45,802 bases of DNA, taken from Syntrophorhabdaceae bacterium. Its GTDB lineage: Bacteria; Desulfobacterota; Syntrophorhabdia; Syntrophorhabdales; Syntrophorhabdaceae. The notes below the pieces were generated by a model. It searched no databases and was not told where the DNA came from. It saw only the letters and a program-made list of their open reading frames with translations. Location of the stretch: contig DASXUJ010000119.1 in assembly GCA_036504895.1 (NCBI GenBank), positions 1 through 45,802 on the forward strand, written 5' to 3'. Both the position numbers and the translations under genes were made by a program. Each line of letters begins with the position of its first letter. The stretch's first letter is position 1. This document shows positions 25,985-36,332 of this stretch, in pieces.

Positions 25985-26870
25985 GGCGGGCTGATATGCG
26001 GGCCCCTGCTGCCTTGATAAGACGCACAAGGGGCTTAAGCGGCGGAAGATAGAGTGAGAGGATAACAAGCTGCTTGTACAGATAGAAAGGCTGGTAAAGG
26101 GGCGGATAGCGTCGCGCAATCCCCTTGTCCGTCAGCCTGTATGGTGCGTCAAGAAGGCTATGGACATGGGCCGCTTCTCCTGCCAAAGCAATATTCCGCT
26201 TCGATTCCTCACCCTGCATAGCCCCTTTCCACCCTTCGGGATGGTGAGAATAGTCGTGGTTCTCATGAACCACGGTCACTGCCTCTGTCAGGTCGACTAC
26301 AGGCATGCCGGACGAGCAGGCCTTGTATATAACCCAATTATCCCATGCGGGACGACCGATTGCGAAGGGGGGAATTCTGCCGAGACCGTTCTTCGGGAAT
26401 ACGAAATAATCAATCGCATAATAAGGGTAAAGGGCGCCCCGGCTCCTCGCCAGGGAGAAAAGCGCATCCTGCCAATGGTCATCAAATGAGATAGGCTCGA
26501 TGATATCCACGTTCCACCTTCTGCCCACCATGAGGGCCCCCGGCTTCACTGCAGTTACCCTCTTAATCCCTTCCATAAAATCCTGCATAAAGATTATATC
26601 GGCATTTGCGTAACACATGAGAGGACGAGTCGAAGCCTTCTCCGATTCGTGGAATATGGAGCTGATGAGGGGCGTGCCGAATTCATTGCATTCGACCTTG
26701 GGGACATGCTTCACCCCGTATTCGCACGCTGCTTGCGCCACCCCGTCATCATTGCCCACGAGAATGATTTCAGGCGTGGGATCGAGCCTGAGCCAGCTCT
26801 GCACCGCGTTGCGCTGAATAATCTCAACATGACCGCGAAAGGGTTTTGGGCAACTGAATATGGTAATCAT
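25980..26870 (-). CDS. Glycosyltransferase-like protein (GT-A type)
   Basis: 296 residues. It starts with a GT-A style nucleotide-binding strand (MITIFSCPKPFRGH...), and CYANADIIFM is a plausible DxD-like metal/sugar site at about residue 90. Later conserved-looking parts are YYAIDYFVFPK and FAIGRPAWDNW. No named family fits with certainty. It overlaps the upstream glycosyltransferase gene by 4 bases (ATGA) and is the last gene of the cluster. Donor and acceptor unknown. Confidence 0.68.
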   Translation of the reverse strand: MITIFSCPKPFRGHVEIIQRNAVQSWLRLDPTPEIILVGNDDGVAQAACEYGVKHVPKVECNEFGTPLISSIFHESEKASTRPLMCYANADIIFMQDFMEGIKRVTAVKPGALMVGRRWNVDIIEPISFDDHWQDALFSLARSRGALYPYYAIDYFVFPKNGLGRIPPFAIGRPAWDNWVIYKACSSGMPVVDLTEAVTVVHENHDYSHHPEGWKGAMQGEESKRNIALAGEAAHVHSLLDAPYRLTDKGIARRYPPLYQPFYLYKQLVILSLYLPPLKPLVRLIKAAGARISARR

Positions 26871-28027
26871 CGGCTCAAGACCCTCCTTACGATCGAAAGA
26901 AATCTCCTTCCGTAATCGACAAGTCTTTCCCCGTTGGCCGTCTGCGCGCGCGCTTCACGTTCCGGGTCGGGGCCGGGCTCGTATGTGTCCCAAGCCTTTG
27001 CCATCAGGTCCGCAAGCTTCCCATAATCCCCTCGTGGGAAATAAAAGGCGTCCGGCGGGTCCTGTTCTATATGGACAGGGAAATCGGAGAGGAGAATCGG
27101 CTTGCTTAATGAACGGGCGTCTTCCACCACCGTGCTCCACCCTTCAAAAAGAGACGGCTGAATTACGGCGAGAGACCTTCTCATGAGCTGTATCTGATCG
27201 ATGCGGGGGATAAAGCCCAGGATCGGGATCCGACGCTCGAGGCCCATGCTTTTAATCTTGTCCCCGATCTTTTGAAAATAAGAAACGTCCTTTTCATCGA
27301 CACTCCCCGTACACGCGACGACGCATTCGGTCCCCCTTTCTTTCAACCTCCCTACGGCCTCTATGACGGTAAGGTGGTCTTTGTGTTTCCAGAACTGATT
27401 GCTCACCAGGAAGAAACGGTCCGGGAGGCCGTACTTCGCCTGGGCTTCTGTCGGGTCGGGTCGAAGCCACTCCGGATCGATGGGGCTCACAAATGTCATA
27501 ACCGCACTCCGCGATGCGGCATGGGGGTAGAAGCGCTGAAAATCCTGCTCGGCAGATTTGCTGCTCAGGATTACCACAGCCGCATTTCGAGCGACGGAGG
27601 AGTATGCTCTTTCGAATCTGTCTATTTGAGTATGGGTAAACATTTGTGGCAGGTAACGGTATTGGAAATCAGGAATCCATCCTCCCCAGATGTACGGCGC
27701 CGCTGCGCCCGCCACTTCCGGATAGACAAAATCATATTGCCTGGGGTTGAGGAGCTTCCCGCGCATAAAAGATACACGGGCGGCCTGCTTTGCGACTTCG
27801 GAAAGGGCAAGCTTCCACAGCCCATTTGCGTATACCGTATCCGCAAATGGGCCGAACACCCTTTCCCCTTCTCCCTTTTTCGCACGGACCACCACGCTCA
27901 GCAGGATAGCTTCCCGTTCCTCCCGGGGAAGACTCGCCACCGCGCGCGCGAGATTCTGCATATAGAGGGAACCGCCCAACCAGGAATCGCCAAAGATGCT
28001 TTTCAGGCAGATATGGATCTTATCCAT
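26867..28027 (-). CDS. Glycosyltransferase, family 4-like
   Basis: 386 residues with the GT-B fold of GT4. The N-terminal acceptor half has WLGGSLYMQNLARAVASL, a hinge near FFLVSNQFWKHKDHLTVIEAV, and the C-terminal donor half has the typical FEGWSTVVEDARSLSKPILLSDFPV with the paired glutamates. Predicted to add one sugar to the glycan or its lipid-linked precursor. A 150-base gap with no evident feature separates it from the methyltransferase gene upstream. Confidence 0.85.
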   Translation of the reverse strand: MDKIHICLKSIFGDSWLGGSLYMQNLARAVASLPREEREAILLSVVVRAKKGEGERVFGPFADTVYANGLWKLALSEVAKQAARVSFMRGKLLNPRQYDFVYPEVAGAAAPYIWGGWIPDFQYRYLPQMFTHTQIDRFERAYSSVARNAAVVILSSKSAEQDFQRFYPHAASRSAVMTFVSPIDPEWLRPDPTEAQAKYGLPDRFFLVSNQFWKHKDHLTVIEAVGRLKERGTECVVACTGSVDEKDVSYFQKIGDKIKSMGLERRIPILGFIPRIDQIQLMRRSLAVIQPSLFEGWSTVVEDARSLSKPILLSDFPVHIEQDPPDAFYFPRGDYGKLADLMAKAWDTYEPGPDPEREARAQTANGERLVDYGRRFLSIVRRVLSR

Positions 28028-28177
28028 TACGAAGCGCCTCGTCCCGGGACCATCGCGAATAGCGTGGCGTCCCCTCTTCGAACCCTATGGCAGGCATGAA
28101 CCCCAAACGGGTAATGCGGAAACGGTGCCCTATGGCTGCCGATGAACCCCGAGAGCCTGGCCATAAGAACCTTTTTT

Positions 28178-29011
28178 TCATATGATTTTACGCGCTAAAA
28201 ACGTATAAAGACGTCCGGGGGTATTATCCACCCTCGTGAGGAGACGGAAGAGCCCTTTTCTCGCCGCAGCGGGGCCGCAAATAATACGTGCCATAAAAGA
28301 ACCGGTGAGCCTTGAGATTAGCCTTCTTATCTCTTCTTCCTTCTCATTCTTAGTCATGGGAAAATAATTGATGGGCGACTGGTGGGGCCCGAATACGGAA
28401 TCGATCGCGAAACCGGAAGCCTTTATGGCTTCGGTGTATTCATCGAGGAGAAATGCATTCTCCCCCCCATAGAGGGCCTGAAGGGGGTGACTCTCGAGAA
28501 ATCGGGGCAGGTCCTCCTTTCTTGATATCACATGTTCCCTGGTCGCGAGAAAACCCCCCCCGGACCGCAGCACCCGTGCCGCCTCACGGCACACGGCCCT
28601 GAGGTCCTCCGCATGGTGGAGCACCTGCCTTCCGTAGGCGATATCGAATGTGCCGTCCTTAAAGGGCAGCTCTTCCCCATAGCCCTGCACCACCTCTATG
28701 CGCGATTTTGTCTCCCCTGCAAGGGTCTTTATCGCGCCGCCCCCCACCTTGAAACTATGATCGGGCTCCAATGCGGTCACTATGCATCCGGAGCGGGCAA
28801 AGGCGTAGCTCGAAATGCCATTGCCCGCTCCGAGGTCAAGGACCTTCCCGGGCATCCAGGGCGTCAGAATTCTCGCGACCTCCCGCCATTCTCCGCCTGA
28901 GGCAAATCGCTTTGCCGCCTCCGCCGCAGGCTCGTCATAATAGGCTGCCTCGACAAGGTACTGTTTATCCGGCTGGGACTTGAGCCACTCGACTGCTTCT
29001 TCCCAGGTCAT
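28178..29011 (-). CDS. Class I SAM-dependent methyltransferase
   Basis: 277 residues. SAM motif I is VLDLGAGNGISSYAFA (about 55-70), followed by ALEPDHSF (motif II acid), then YGEELPFKDGTFDIAYGRQVLHH as in Methyltransf_11 proteins. Within a glycan cluster, O-methylation of a sugar is the simplest role. It starts one base after the end of the acyltransferase gene upstream. Confidence 0.85.
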   Translation of the reverse strand: MTWEEAVEWLKSQPDKQYLVEAAYYDEPAAEAAKRFASGGEWREVARILTPWMPGKVLDLGAGNGISSYAFARSGCIVTALEPDHSFKVGGGAIKTLAGETKSRIEVVQGYGEELPFKDGTFDIAYGRQVLHHAEDLRAVCREAARVLRSGGGFLATREHVISRKEDLPRFLESHPLQALYGGENAFLLDEYTEAIKASGFAIDSVFGPHQSPINYFPMTKNEKEEEIRRLISRLTGSFMARIICGPAAARKGLFRLLTRVDNTPGRLYTFLARKII

Positions 29012-29012
29012 G

Positions 29013-29597
29013 CTATTGCCGGTCCTCCGGCGGGATCTCCCTTATTACCTCTGCCGGATTTCCCACCACAACGGAAAAAGGCGGCACATCCCTGATTACC
29101 ACGCTTCCCGTCCCTATGACCGCACCCCTGCCTATTTTCACTCCTTTGAGAATGCTTACGTTGGCACCGACAAGCACGTCATCCTCGAGGACGACCTCCT
29201 CGTCGTTGAGGTAAACGGCCCGGGGATGCCCGGTCGCGATTATCTCCCTGAATTGTTCATGCCTCTCCCTCGGGTTGAGGGGATGGGTATCGTTATCGAA
29301 TATATTGCAGTTATGCGAAATGAGTACCCTGTCCCCTATGGTGATCGATTTTCCTGACCATATCCGGGTGTTCTCCCCCACATAGCAGTACTCCCCGATC
29401 TTTATGGCGCCGCCATGACCGAAGGTGAGGAGCTCCCCCTTTACATGAGAAAAGGCCCCTATCACAATCGCGTTGTCCTGACCGAGATTGTTGATGATCG
29501 AGGTATTGCGGTAGAACCTGGCGGTTTTATGTTTCCTGCAACGCCTGTTCGAGCTGCCTGCCCTGCGAATCATATAAAGGAGGCGGTCGGGTATCAT
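29013..29597 (-). CDS. Hexapeptide-repeat acyltransferase (LbH family)
   Basis: 194 residues. The body has repeated [LIV]GxxxxI hexapeptides forming a left-handed beta helix. [20 protein letters not shown] carries the catalytic-type His. The end, [20 protein letters not shown] and [12 protein letters not shown], is typical of maltose/galactoside-type O-acetyltransferases. Likely O-acetylates a sugar of the glycan. It overlaps the upstream gene by 4 bases. Confidence 0.87.
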   Translation of the reverse strand: MIPDRLLYMIRRAGSSNRRCRKHKTARFYRNTSIINNLGQDNAIVIGAFSHVKGELLTFGHGGAIKIGEYCYVGENTRIWSGKSITIGDRVLISHNCNIFDNDTHPLNPRERHEQFREIIATGHPRAVYLNDEEVVLEDDVLVGANVSILKGVKIGRGAVIGTGSVVIRDVPPFSVVVGNPAEVIREIPPEDRQ

Positions 29598-30424
29598 TTT
29601 TTAAGCTCCAGGCATGCAATTGCCTCCGAAAAGGAGGGATAGCCTTTCTTATAGTTTTTCCGCGCGGTGGCGTCAAAACAGACCGCCCTTCCGCTCTCTT
29701 CGCGGTTCGATATCTTCCAGCCCCCCGGTTCATAACGGAAGATGAGCTCAGCTACGGAGGAAGGGGAGAAGACATCGATCACGCGGTCAATCATGGGGTC
29801 ATCGAACACCTGGAACCATCCATGATTCTTATATGCGCCGAAAGGAAAACTGAGATAGAGGAGTCCGCCTTTTTTCAGTATCCTGCCATACTCCTTGACG
29901 GCGGTCAAATAGGCGTCGGGAATGTTCTCTCTCTTGGAGCCGTCCTTCGTGTAGATCAATGTGTTATCGAGACCTATATGCTCGATGGTCGAAAGACTCA
30001 CCACCCAATCAAAGAAACCATCCCTGAAGCACGTCTCCCTCAAGTCCTCGAATACGTAGGATATTCCATATTTCCAGAACGCCCGGCTCTCAGGGGCAAG
30101 GGTGGAGATGAACACCTTCTTGGCTTTCATATCGTTACGGGTCAGCAAAAAATCATAATTCAAAACGGAACCCGCATCGAGGAGCCTCCCCGCTCCCCTG
30201 GGCAGCCTGGCGAAGAGCCATGGATATTCAATGGCACGCTCGTCAAGACCCACGCCATATCCTTGAGGCAATGCACGGGGGTCAAAAGTGCCGCTCCGCA
30301 GTACGGTTGATATGAACCGGTCCCGGTACGGCACGTATCCCCGGGTCCACGGCCTCTTTCCCGTCACCTGGAACCTGATTCGCATGAGCGCATCATATGA
30401 AGTTCTCAAATCGATCATGAGCAA
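29594..30424 (-). CDS. Methyltransferase-like protein of a glycan cluster
   Basis: 276 residues. [16 protein letters not shown] stands where a SAM motif I would be, but lacks the usual GxGx[18 protein letters not shown] and [15 protein letters not shown] follow and match the later Methyltransf_11 strands. I take it as a divergent or possibly SAM-independent member. An ATG two codons in (30418) is an alternative start. A 70-base gap separates it from the CgeB-like gene upstream. Confidence 0.65.
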   Translation of the reverse strand: MLMIDLRTSYDALMRIRFQVTGKRPWTRGYVPYRDRFISTVLRSGTFDPRALPQGYGVGLDERAIEYPWLFARLPRGAGRLLDAGSVLNYDFLLTRNDMKAKKVFISTLAPESRAFWKYGISYVFEDLRETCFRDGFFDWVVSLSTIEHIGLDNTLIYTKDGSKRENIPDAYLTAVKEYGRILKKGGLLYLSFPFGAYKNHGWFQVFDDPMIDRVIDVFSPSSVAELIFRYEPGGWKISNREESGRAVCFDATARKNYKKGYPSFSEAIACLELKK

Positions 30425-30494
30425 TTATCTGTCGGCCTTTTTCGCGCTCGCCACACCCTGAGGACCAATAGGCCGCAATGAACCGGCAGCCCCG

Positions 30495-31568
30495 TCAGGT
30501 GGAATATTTCTTTAGAATTGCATCGAATTCGACGATCCTTCTGTCGTACCCGTGCCGTTCGATGCACGCCCTCTGGCCTGCCGCGGCTATGGCTTCCCTC
30601 TCGGCTTCATGGGCAAGATAGTATGTTATCTTTTCTACGAGATCGTTTAAAGAATCATATACCACTATCTCTTTCCCCACATCGAACATCTCATCAAGGC
30701 CCTCTGCGCTCTCCGTGAGCAAAACGGTCCCGCACCCTGTCCCCTCATAGAGGCGCATGTTTCCTGCCCAGTTCTTTACGAAATCGATATGAAAATTGAG
30801 GGATATTCTGGAATGGTTCAAGGCCCTGTACATCTCCATTCCCCAAAGCGCTCCCCCATAACTCCTGTGGATCGGATCGGGCCGAAAAGGGATGAGCTGC
30901 CTTTTGAGGCCGTAGCCGTAGGTTTTGAGATCGATGCCGCTCTTCAGAACATATTCGAGCCCATCCATCCTGCGCGCATGCGTTCTCCTCGATAATCCGC
31001 CCACAAAAGAGACATCCATTGTCCTTTTATTATCAAGGCGCGCCGCAATATCGGCGTCAAATGCCGCTTTCAATACTTCCGAGTTGACCTTTAAGTTACG
31101 AAACCGAGCGACGAAGTCTTCCACCGATGAAATTACGCACCTTACATGCGAAAAATCGAGGTTCTTCGGATAGGACGCGGCGATCCACGTAAAAATGTTC
31201 GGGGTCGTCTCGGCTACCTCTTTTAGAAAAGTTCCGTAATACTCGTACATGCTGCTCATGAAAAAGACATGGGGCTTGAATTCACGCACTTGAAGAAGGA
31301 CGGTCTCCTTCTTGTTGGCCGGGCCGGCACCCTTTTTTATGCCCCTCTCCTTGAGCCATTTGTTCTGAAGGAGAAAATCGTTGCCTATTACAAGTTCCAC
31401 CTCATGTCCCAGACCTCTGAAATACTTGAGATATGAACCGAAACTGCCGAAGTAATCGTCGATCAGATATGATAAATGCTGATCGTAGGGGAGATCGGCG
31501 AAGCTCTTTTTCTTGTAAAAGTCGTTCAGATAATGGGAATAATATTCGACAAAAAGAAATATTCGCAT
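30495..31568 (-). CDS. CgeB-like glycosyltransferase
   Basis: 357 residues with the two-part layout of CgeB/DUF3880 proteins: an N-terminal half with HVFFMSSMYEYYG and HVRCVISSVEDFV, and a C-terminal donor-binding half with SFVGGLSRRTHARR, SRISLNFHI and RLYEGTGCGTVLLTES. These are usually protein or polysaccharide glycosyltransferases of GT-B fold. It ends with a helical tail like GT4 proteins. Sugar specificity unknown. Confidence 0.8.
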   Translation of the reverse strand: MRIFLFVEYYSHYLNDFYKKKSFADLPYDQHLSYLIDDYFGSFGSYLKYFRGLGHEVELVIGNDFLLQNKWLKERGIKKGAGPANKKETVLLQVREFKPHVFFMSSMYEYYGTFLKEVAETTPNIFTWIAASYPKNLDFSHVRCVISSVEDFVARFRNLKVNSEVLKAAFDADIAARLDNKRTMDVSFVGGLSRRTHARRMDGLEYVLKSGIDLKTYGYGLKRQLIPFRPDPIHRSYGGALWGMEMYRALNHSRISLNFHIDFVKNWAGNMRLYEGTGCGTVLLTESAEGLDEMFDVGKEIVVYDSLNDLVEKITYYLAHEAEREAIAAAGQRACIERHGYDRRIVEFDAILKKYST

Positions 31569-31591
31569 ATGAGAGTGGAAATTCCGCTATT

Positions 31592-32209
31592 TTAAAACGT
31601 ATAGGGGAGATTATCGATGGAATTGATCACTTTGGCGGGGTTTCCCGCCACGACGTTCTTTTCCCCCACATCACGCGTCACCACGCTGCCGGCTCCCACA
31701 AGGGAACCCATGCCCAGCACCACGCCCGGCAGAAGCGTGCTGTTGGCTCCGACCATGGCCTGTTGCTTGATATGAGCCCCCTTAAGGGTCTCCTTCACGT
31801 TTCTTGATTTGGGATATCTTGCGTTGGTGATTACCACGTTAGGTCCTATCCAGCACCCGTCTTCCAGAATCGTGTACTCGGGGATAAAGGCTTGAGAGTG
31901 AATGCTGACCCCGTCGCCGATCGACACGTGATGCTCCACTATGGAAAGGGTTCCGATGCTCACCCCTTTTCCGATCACGTTCAGCTCCCTGATATTTGTC
32001 TTATTGCCCGTCTGAAAATTGTCGCCTATCCTATTGCCGGCGTAGATAACCGTGTGTGAGCGGATCACCGCATTGTCGCCGATGACCGTTTCCAGATCTC
32101 CCGCCTCATACCCCCTGGGCACTGCTCCTATGATCGCAAAATCCTCCACGATGCAATTTTGTCCCAGTTTCACATTAGGATAGATAATCGCACTCTTACT
32201 TATCGACAT
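31592..32209 (-). CDS. N-acetyltransferase, WbpD/WlbB-like hexapeptide protein
   Basis: 205 residues from the ATG at 32209, which has GTGAGGTGG upstream. A long left-handed beta helix (IIYPNVKLGQNCIVEDFAII...IGTLSIVEHHVSIGDGVSIHS) ends in VVAGNPAKVINSI. With the adjacent oxidoreductase and aminotransferase it forms the set that turns UDP-GlcNAcA into UDP-2,3-diacetamido-2,3-dideoxyglucuronate, where this enzyme would acetylate the 3-amino group. The set is inferred from neighbours; other amino sugars are possible. Overlaps the oxidoreductase end. Confidence 0.75.
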   Translation of the reverse strand: MSISKSAIIYPNVKLGQNCIVEDFAIIGAVPRGYEAGDLETVIGDNAVIRSHTVIYAGNRIGDNFQTGNKTNIRELNVIGKGVSIGTLSIVEHHVSIGDGVSIHSQAFIPEYTILEDGCWIGPNVVITNARYPKSRNVKETLKGAHIKQQAMVGANSTLLPGVVLGMGSLVGAGSVVTRDVGEKNVVAGNPAKVINSIDNLPYTF

Positions 32210-33293
32210 CAGCCACCTCACCGAGACGGCATTTTTTTGGGGAGAATCTCAGGAAAACCTCCTTGCCTGTTTCCGCCGACTCGTAAATTGCATTGATCAG
32301 TTCCACTGATTTCCGCCCCTCTATTCCGTCTATCAATCCCTTTGTCCCATTGAGCAAGCTCGATACCACGTCTCTGAAAAATTCTGTGTGGTTCCACGCC
32401 TGTTCGTTGGGCACCTTCCCGTATTCTCGTCGCACCTCCTCATCCATAGGGTGAGAATCGGTAAATTCCCAGATCTTCAGTTCATTCATGAAGAACCCCC
32501 CTACTTCAACGGTGCCCCTTTCTCCAAGAACGCTGATCGACCCCTCCAGGTCCCTGGGCCTTGCCGCTGTCGTGGCCTCTACGATGCCGAGAGCGCCATT
32601 TCGAAATTTGAGGACCGCCACACCCGTATCCTCAGCTTCAATGTTGACCAACCTGGTTGACGTCTTGGCGATTACGCTCTCGACCTCGCCCATCATCCAT
32701 ATAAGCATGTCGATGTGGTGGCTCGCCTGATTGGTAAGCACGCCTCCGTCGTTACTCCACGTACCTCGCCAGGGCCTTTGATCGTAATAAGATTGATCGC
32801 GTTTCCACCTGACCCTCACCGTACCTATCACGAGTTTTCCGAACCTGCCGCCATCCATTGCTTCTTTTAACTTTCTTATGGGGGGATTAAACCGGTTTTG
32901 CTGTACCACAAACAGCTTCAGCTGTCTTTTGTCGCACTCTTCGAGAATGCGGTCGATTTGGTCCAAACGCAGGGCCAAAGGCTTCTCCACCACGAAATGC
33001 CTGTTAAACCTGATTGCCTCAAGCACGTTTTCGCCGTGCAACCCTGAGGGCGTCAGCACGCACAGCACATGGGGGTCCGTCTTCCCGACCATCTCCTCAA
33101 TACTCTCAAAAACAGGGACCCCATGCTTTGAGGAGAATGCATTGGCCACTCCCGCCTCGACATCATAACCTCCCACCAGTCGCGCATTCTCTAGTCGCCC
33201 GATGGCGAGGGCGTGCTTTGCCGCGATCGACCCGCAGCCGATAAGAGCGAACCTGATAGTCTCCTTACTCGAACCCGTCAACGTCTCCATCAT
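32196..33293 (-). CDS. Gfo/Idh/MocA oxidoreductase, WbpB/WlbA-like
   Basis: 365 residues. An N-terminal Rossmann fold with FALIGCGSIAAKH leads to the catalytic EKP (HFVVEKPLALR). The second domain has GGVLTNQASHHIDMLIW, a typical His/Asp active-site helix. In the Wbp/Wlb pathway this enzyme oxidises C3 of UDP-GlcNAcA. It follows the aminotransferase gene by 6 bases, as in those operons. Substrate inferred from context. Confidence 0.85.
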   Translation of the reverse strand: MMETLTGSSKETIRFALIGCGSIAAKHALAIGRLENARLVGGYDVEAGVANAFSSKHGVPVFESIEEMVGKTDPHVLCVLTPSGLHGENVLEAIRFNRHFVVEKPLALRLDQIDRILEECDKRQLKLFVVQQNRFNPPIRKLKEAMDGGRFGKLVIGTVRVRWKRDQSYYDQRPWRGTWSNDGGVLTNQASHHIDMLIWMMGEVESVIAKTSTRLVNIEAEDTGVAVLKFRNGALGIVEATTAARPRDLEGSISVLGERGTVEVGGFFMNELKIWEFTDSHPMDEEVRREYGKVPNEQAWNHTEFFRDVVSSLLNGTKGLIDGIEGRKSVELINAIYESAETGKEVFLRFSPKKCRLGEVADVDK

Positions 33294-33299
33294 TCCCCC

Positions 33300-34409
33300 T
33301 TAAAATCCCAGAACATTCTTTATTTGGTCTATAACGTACGACACGTGTTCTTCCGTCATGCTCCCGTGCATGGGGATGCTCAGAATTTGATCCTTCATTG
33401 AATAAGAGACTGGGTAATCCTCGGGCGTGCTCCTCATGTACTCGTACGCCTTGAGATAGGGCAGAGGAATAGGATAATGAATCCCCGTCGCGATCCCTCG
33501 CTCTTCCAGGGCAGCCTTCACCTTCTCTCTCTCTTTTACTCTTATTACATAAAGATGATAGACGTGCTTCACCCCCGCGCGCTTTTCCGGAGTGACACAT
33601 ATTCCGGCGAGCCCTCTATCATATGCCCCTGCAACGGCGATTCTCCTGGCCGTCCATTCTTCTAGATGCTTCAGCTTCACATCAAGGATTGCAGCCTGAA
33701 GCCCGTCAAGCCTGCTATTCGTTCCCTCGAATTCATGGCCGAATTTATCCAATCTGCCGTGGTTCGCATACATCCGCACCATTTTCGCGAGATCATCGTT
33801 GTCCGTGACCACGGCCCCGCCGTCCCCATAGGCACCGAGATTCTTCCCGGGGAAAAAACTGAAGCATGCGCAGTCGCCGAGGGTGCCGACTTTTCTTTCC
33901 CCCAGGGAGGCCCCGTGCGCCTGGGCAGCGTCTTCAATTACCCTGAGGTTATGTTTCTTCGCGATCATGCCTATCCCTTCCATGTCTGCCGGTTGCCCAT
34001 AAAGGTGGACCGGAACGATCGCCTTCGTTCTTTCGGTAATGCGTTCTTCAATTTTTTGGGCATCTATGTTGAAGGTCACGGGATCGCAATCGACGAAGAC
34101 CGGCCGTCCTCCCGCGAGGGTAATAGCCTCCGAGGTGGCTATAAAGGTATTTGCAGCAGTTATCACCTCATCCCCGGATTTCACTCCCGCGCATTTGAGG
34201 GAAATTGCGAGTGCGTCCGTCCCGTTACCTACGCCGATACAATGTCTGGCTCCAACATAAGCGGAGAAATTGCGCTCAAAGGATTTCACATAATCCCCTC
34301 CTATAAACGAGGATTTTGCAATCACGTTTTCAATGGCCTCATCGACCTCCCTCTTTATAGAGAGATACTGGGCCTTTAGATCCACGAAGGGTATAGTCAG
34401 TCTTTCCAT
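33300..34409 (-). CDS. DegT/DnrJ/EryC1 sugar aminotransferase, WbpE/WlbC-like
   Basis: 369-residue PLP enzyme. Cofactor residues are visible in GNGTDALAISLK and VIEDAAQAHGA (Asp) and the lysine in CFSFFPGKNLGAYGDGG. Family members transaminate keto-sugars at C3, C4 or C5. Next to the WbpB-like and WbpD-like genes, a 3-keto-GlcNAcA substrate is likely. The ATG overlaps the asnB stop by one base (TAATG). Confidence 0.9.
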   Translation of the reverse strand: MERLTIPFVDLKAQYLSIKREVDEAIENVIAKSSFIGGDYVKSFERNFSAYVGARHCIGVGNGTDALAISLKCAGVKSGDEVITAANTFIATSEAITLAGGRPVFVDCDPVTFNIDAQKIEERITERTKAIVPVHLYGQPADMEGIGMIAKKHNLRVIEDAAQAHGASLGERKVGTLGDCACFSFFPGKNLGAYGDGGAVVTDNDDLAKMVRMYANHGRLDKFGHEFEGTNSRLDGLQAAILDVKLKHLEEWTARRIAVAGAYDRGLAGICVTPEKRAGVKHVYHLYVIRVKEREKVKAALEERGIATGIHYPIPLPYLKAYEYMRSTPEDYPVSYSMKDQILSIPMHGSMTEEHVSYVIDQIKNVLGF

Positions 34410-36328
34410 TAAAACGCTCCTTTCACACCGTTCATTATTTTTGTCAGCCTTAGGGCATTGAGATATTTCCAGAAGGTGAGCCCCTCATCCCATCCGATCT
34501 TACCTGTAGCTACTTTGGCAGAATAGTATTCCCCAAGCTTCCCCATGTCGATTAGTCCCCGCAGGGGGCTCTCGCTGCCGAGAACGTCCTCTACCCACGG
34601 ACGCAGGATGCCCTTTAGCCAGTCCGGCAAGGGCGAATTGAAACCTATTTTCGTTTTTCTCAGCCTGATTTCTTCCGGGAGTAAGCCTGCCATTGCCTGC
34701 CTCAAAACAAGCTTCGAATAGCCTCCGCCGATCTTACTCTGCCCGGGCAGGGAGAAGATGTAGTTCACCAGCCTGTAATCCATGAAGGGCATCCGCACCT
34801 CCACCCCATGCGCCATCGACACGGTATCGAAATTCTTGAGAATCCTCGGGAGGATCAGATGGTGAAAATCCTGATAGAGGACACTGTTCAATGCACCGAA
34901 GCCATCCGGAAGAGAAGAGATCACCTCGGGATAAGGCTCAATCTTCCGCGCGGCCCGTGACATGAAATCAGGCACGAGGGGATTTACGGTCACGGAACGC
35001 GCCGCCCACCGATATGCCTGTCTCGCGAGGGGGATAGATCTGAGTATGGCCTTGAGGGCGAAAAGAGGGGGTACCGAGGTGCCGTACATCTCTTTCTGCT
35101 GTCGCAGCAACGACCAATAAGAGCGGGAAAGAACCGGGCGGTTCTCCATTGCGGAGCTGAGATACCAGTTGTAGCCGCCGAGGGCCTCGTCCGCTCCGTG
35201 ACCGTCGAGGGATACCACCACCCCGTTCTTTCTCTGTGCCTGATACACACGCCATGCACTGTCCGGCATTCCCTCATAAATACTCTCAAAAGAATAAAGG
35301 ACATCATCGACATGGCGGCAGAAATCTTCCGGTTCCGCAGAGACATAAATCTTTTTCGCCCCTACACTGTCTGCCACCATGTCGGCATAGTGCTTTTCGT
35401 CGAGCGCCGTGCCGTCGAAGGTATGGATGAACGTGCGCTGCCAATCTTCAGCGCTGCGCTCGGCGCGGCCCCTTTGATTTCCGAGAAGAGAGACCGCTGC
35501 CAGGACGCTGCTCGAATCGAGTCCCCCACTCAACGATGTGCCGACAGGGACGTCGCTTCGTAGCCTCAACCGGCAGGAATCGATAAAGAGGTCCCGGAAA
35601 AGAGCCGCCTGATCATCAAGGCTTCGGGGACATTCGACCAGATGATCAAGCGTATTCCACCAGCGAGACATTTCAATACCCGATTCGTTGATCTTCAGGT
35701 AATGACCGGGGAGCAGATTATAGACATTCTCAAAAAGCGTATGGCCGGAGCTTTCCAGTTGAAATGCGCTAATGAGAGAAGTCTTGAGCGCCCTTGCGTC
35801 CCATTTCAATCCTATTTTTCCGGCTATGGCAAGAAATGACTTATATTCGGAGCCGAAGATTAGTTGGCGATTATCGGTGTAATAGTAGAGAGGCTTGATC
35901 CCGTACCGATCACGACAGAGAAAGAGATCTCCCTTTTTCTCATCATAAATCGCAACGGCCCACATGCCATTAAAAAGAGAAAAGCAATCGGTTGCCCATT
36001 CCGTGTACGCCGCGAGGATTACCTCCGTGTCGGAATCGGACACGAAAGAATGGCCTTTTGTTTCCAGTTCTCTTCTGATTTCAAGGAAATTGTAAATCTC
36101 ACCGTTAAAAACTATCCAAAGCCGTGAATCGCGATAGGTCATGGGTTGATGACCTGAAGGGCTCAGATCGATTATGGAAAGCCTCCGATGGCCCAGGCCC
36201 GTGCCCGTGGACTCATCCGAGTATTGACCTTCATCATCCGGGCCCCGGTGACTCAGGGCATCCGTCATGGCTTTTAGATCGGCGGTCCCCAAACAGGTCG
36301 AATGATAATATCCCGTTATACCGCACAT
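34409..36328 (-). CDS. asnB: Asparagine synthetase-like amidotransferase (glutamine-hydrolysing)
   Basis: 639 residues. Cys2 (MCGITGYY) is the glutaminase nucleophile, and HRGPDDEGQY and WIVFNGEIYN belong to the same domain. The C-terminal ATP-pyrophosphatase part has LSGGLDSSSVLA and SLDGHGADEALGGYNWY. It could make asparagine, but in polysaccharide clusters such proteins often amidate uronic-acid sugars, which would fit the WbpB/E/D trio. Starts 4 bases downstream of the sulfotransferase end... on the minus strand the order is sulfotransferase, asnB, aminotransferase. Confidence 0.9.
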   Translation of the reverse strand: MCGITGYYHSTCLGTADLKAMTDALSHRGPDDEGQYSDESTGTGLGHRRLSIIDLSPSGHQPMTYRDSRLWIVFNGEIYNFLEIRRELETKGHSFVSDSDTEVILAAYTEWATDCFSLFNGMWAVAIYDEKKGDLFLCRDRYGIKPLYYYTDNRQLIFGSEYKSFLAIAGKIGLKWDARALKTSLISAFQLESSGHTLFENVYNLLPGHYLKINESGIEMSRWWNTLDHLVECPRSLDDQAALFRDLFIDSCRLRLRSDVPVGTSLSGGLDSSSVLAAVSLLGNQRGRAERSAEDWQRTFIHTFDGTALDEKHYADMVADSVGAKKIYVSAEPEDFCRHVDDVLYSFESIYEGMPDSAWRVYQAQRKNGVVVSLDGHGADEALGGYNWYLSSAMENRPVLSRSYWSLLRQQKEMYGTSVPPLFALKAILRSIPLARQAYRWAARSVTVNPLVPDFMSRAARKIEPYPEVISSLPDGFGALNSVLYQDFHHLILPRILKNFDTVSMAHGVEVRMPFMDYRLVNYIFSLPGQSKIGGGYSKLVLRQAMAGLLPEEIRLRKTKIGFNSPLPDWLKGILRPWVEDVLGSESPLRGLIDMGKLGEYYSAKVATGKIGWDEGLTFWKYLNALRLTKIMNGVKGAF

Positions 36329-36332
36329 ATAT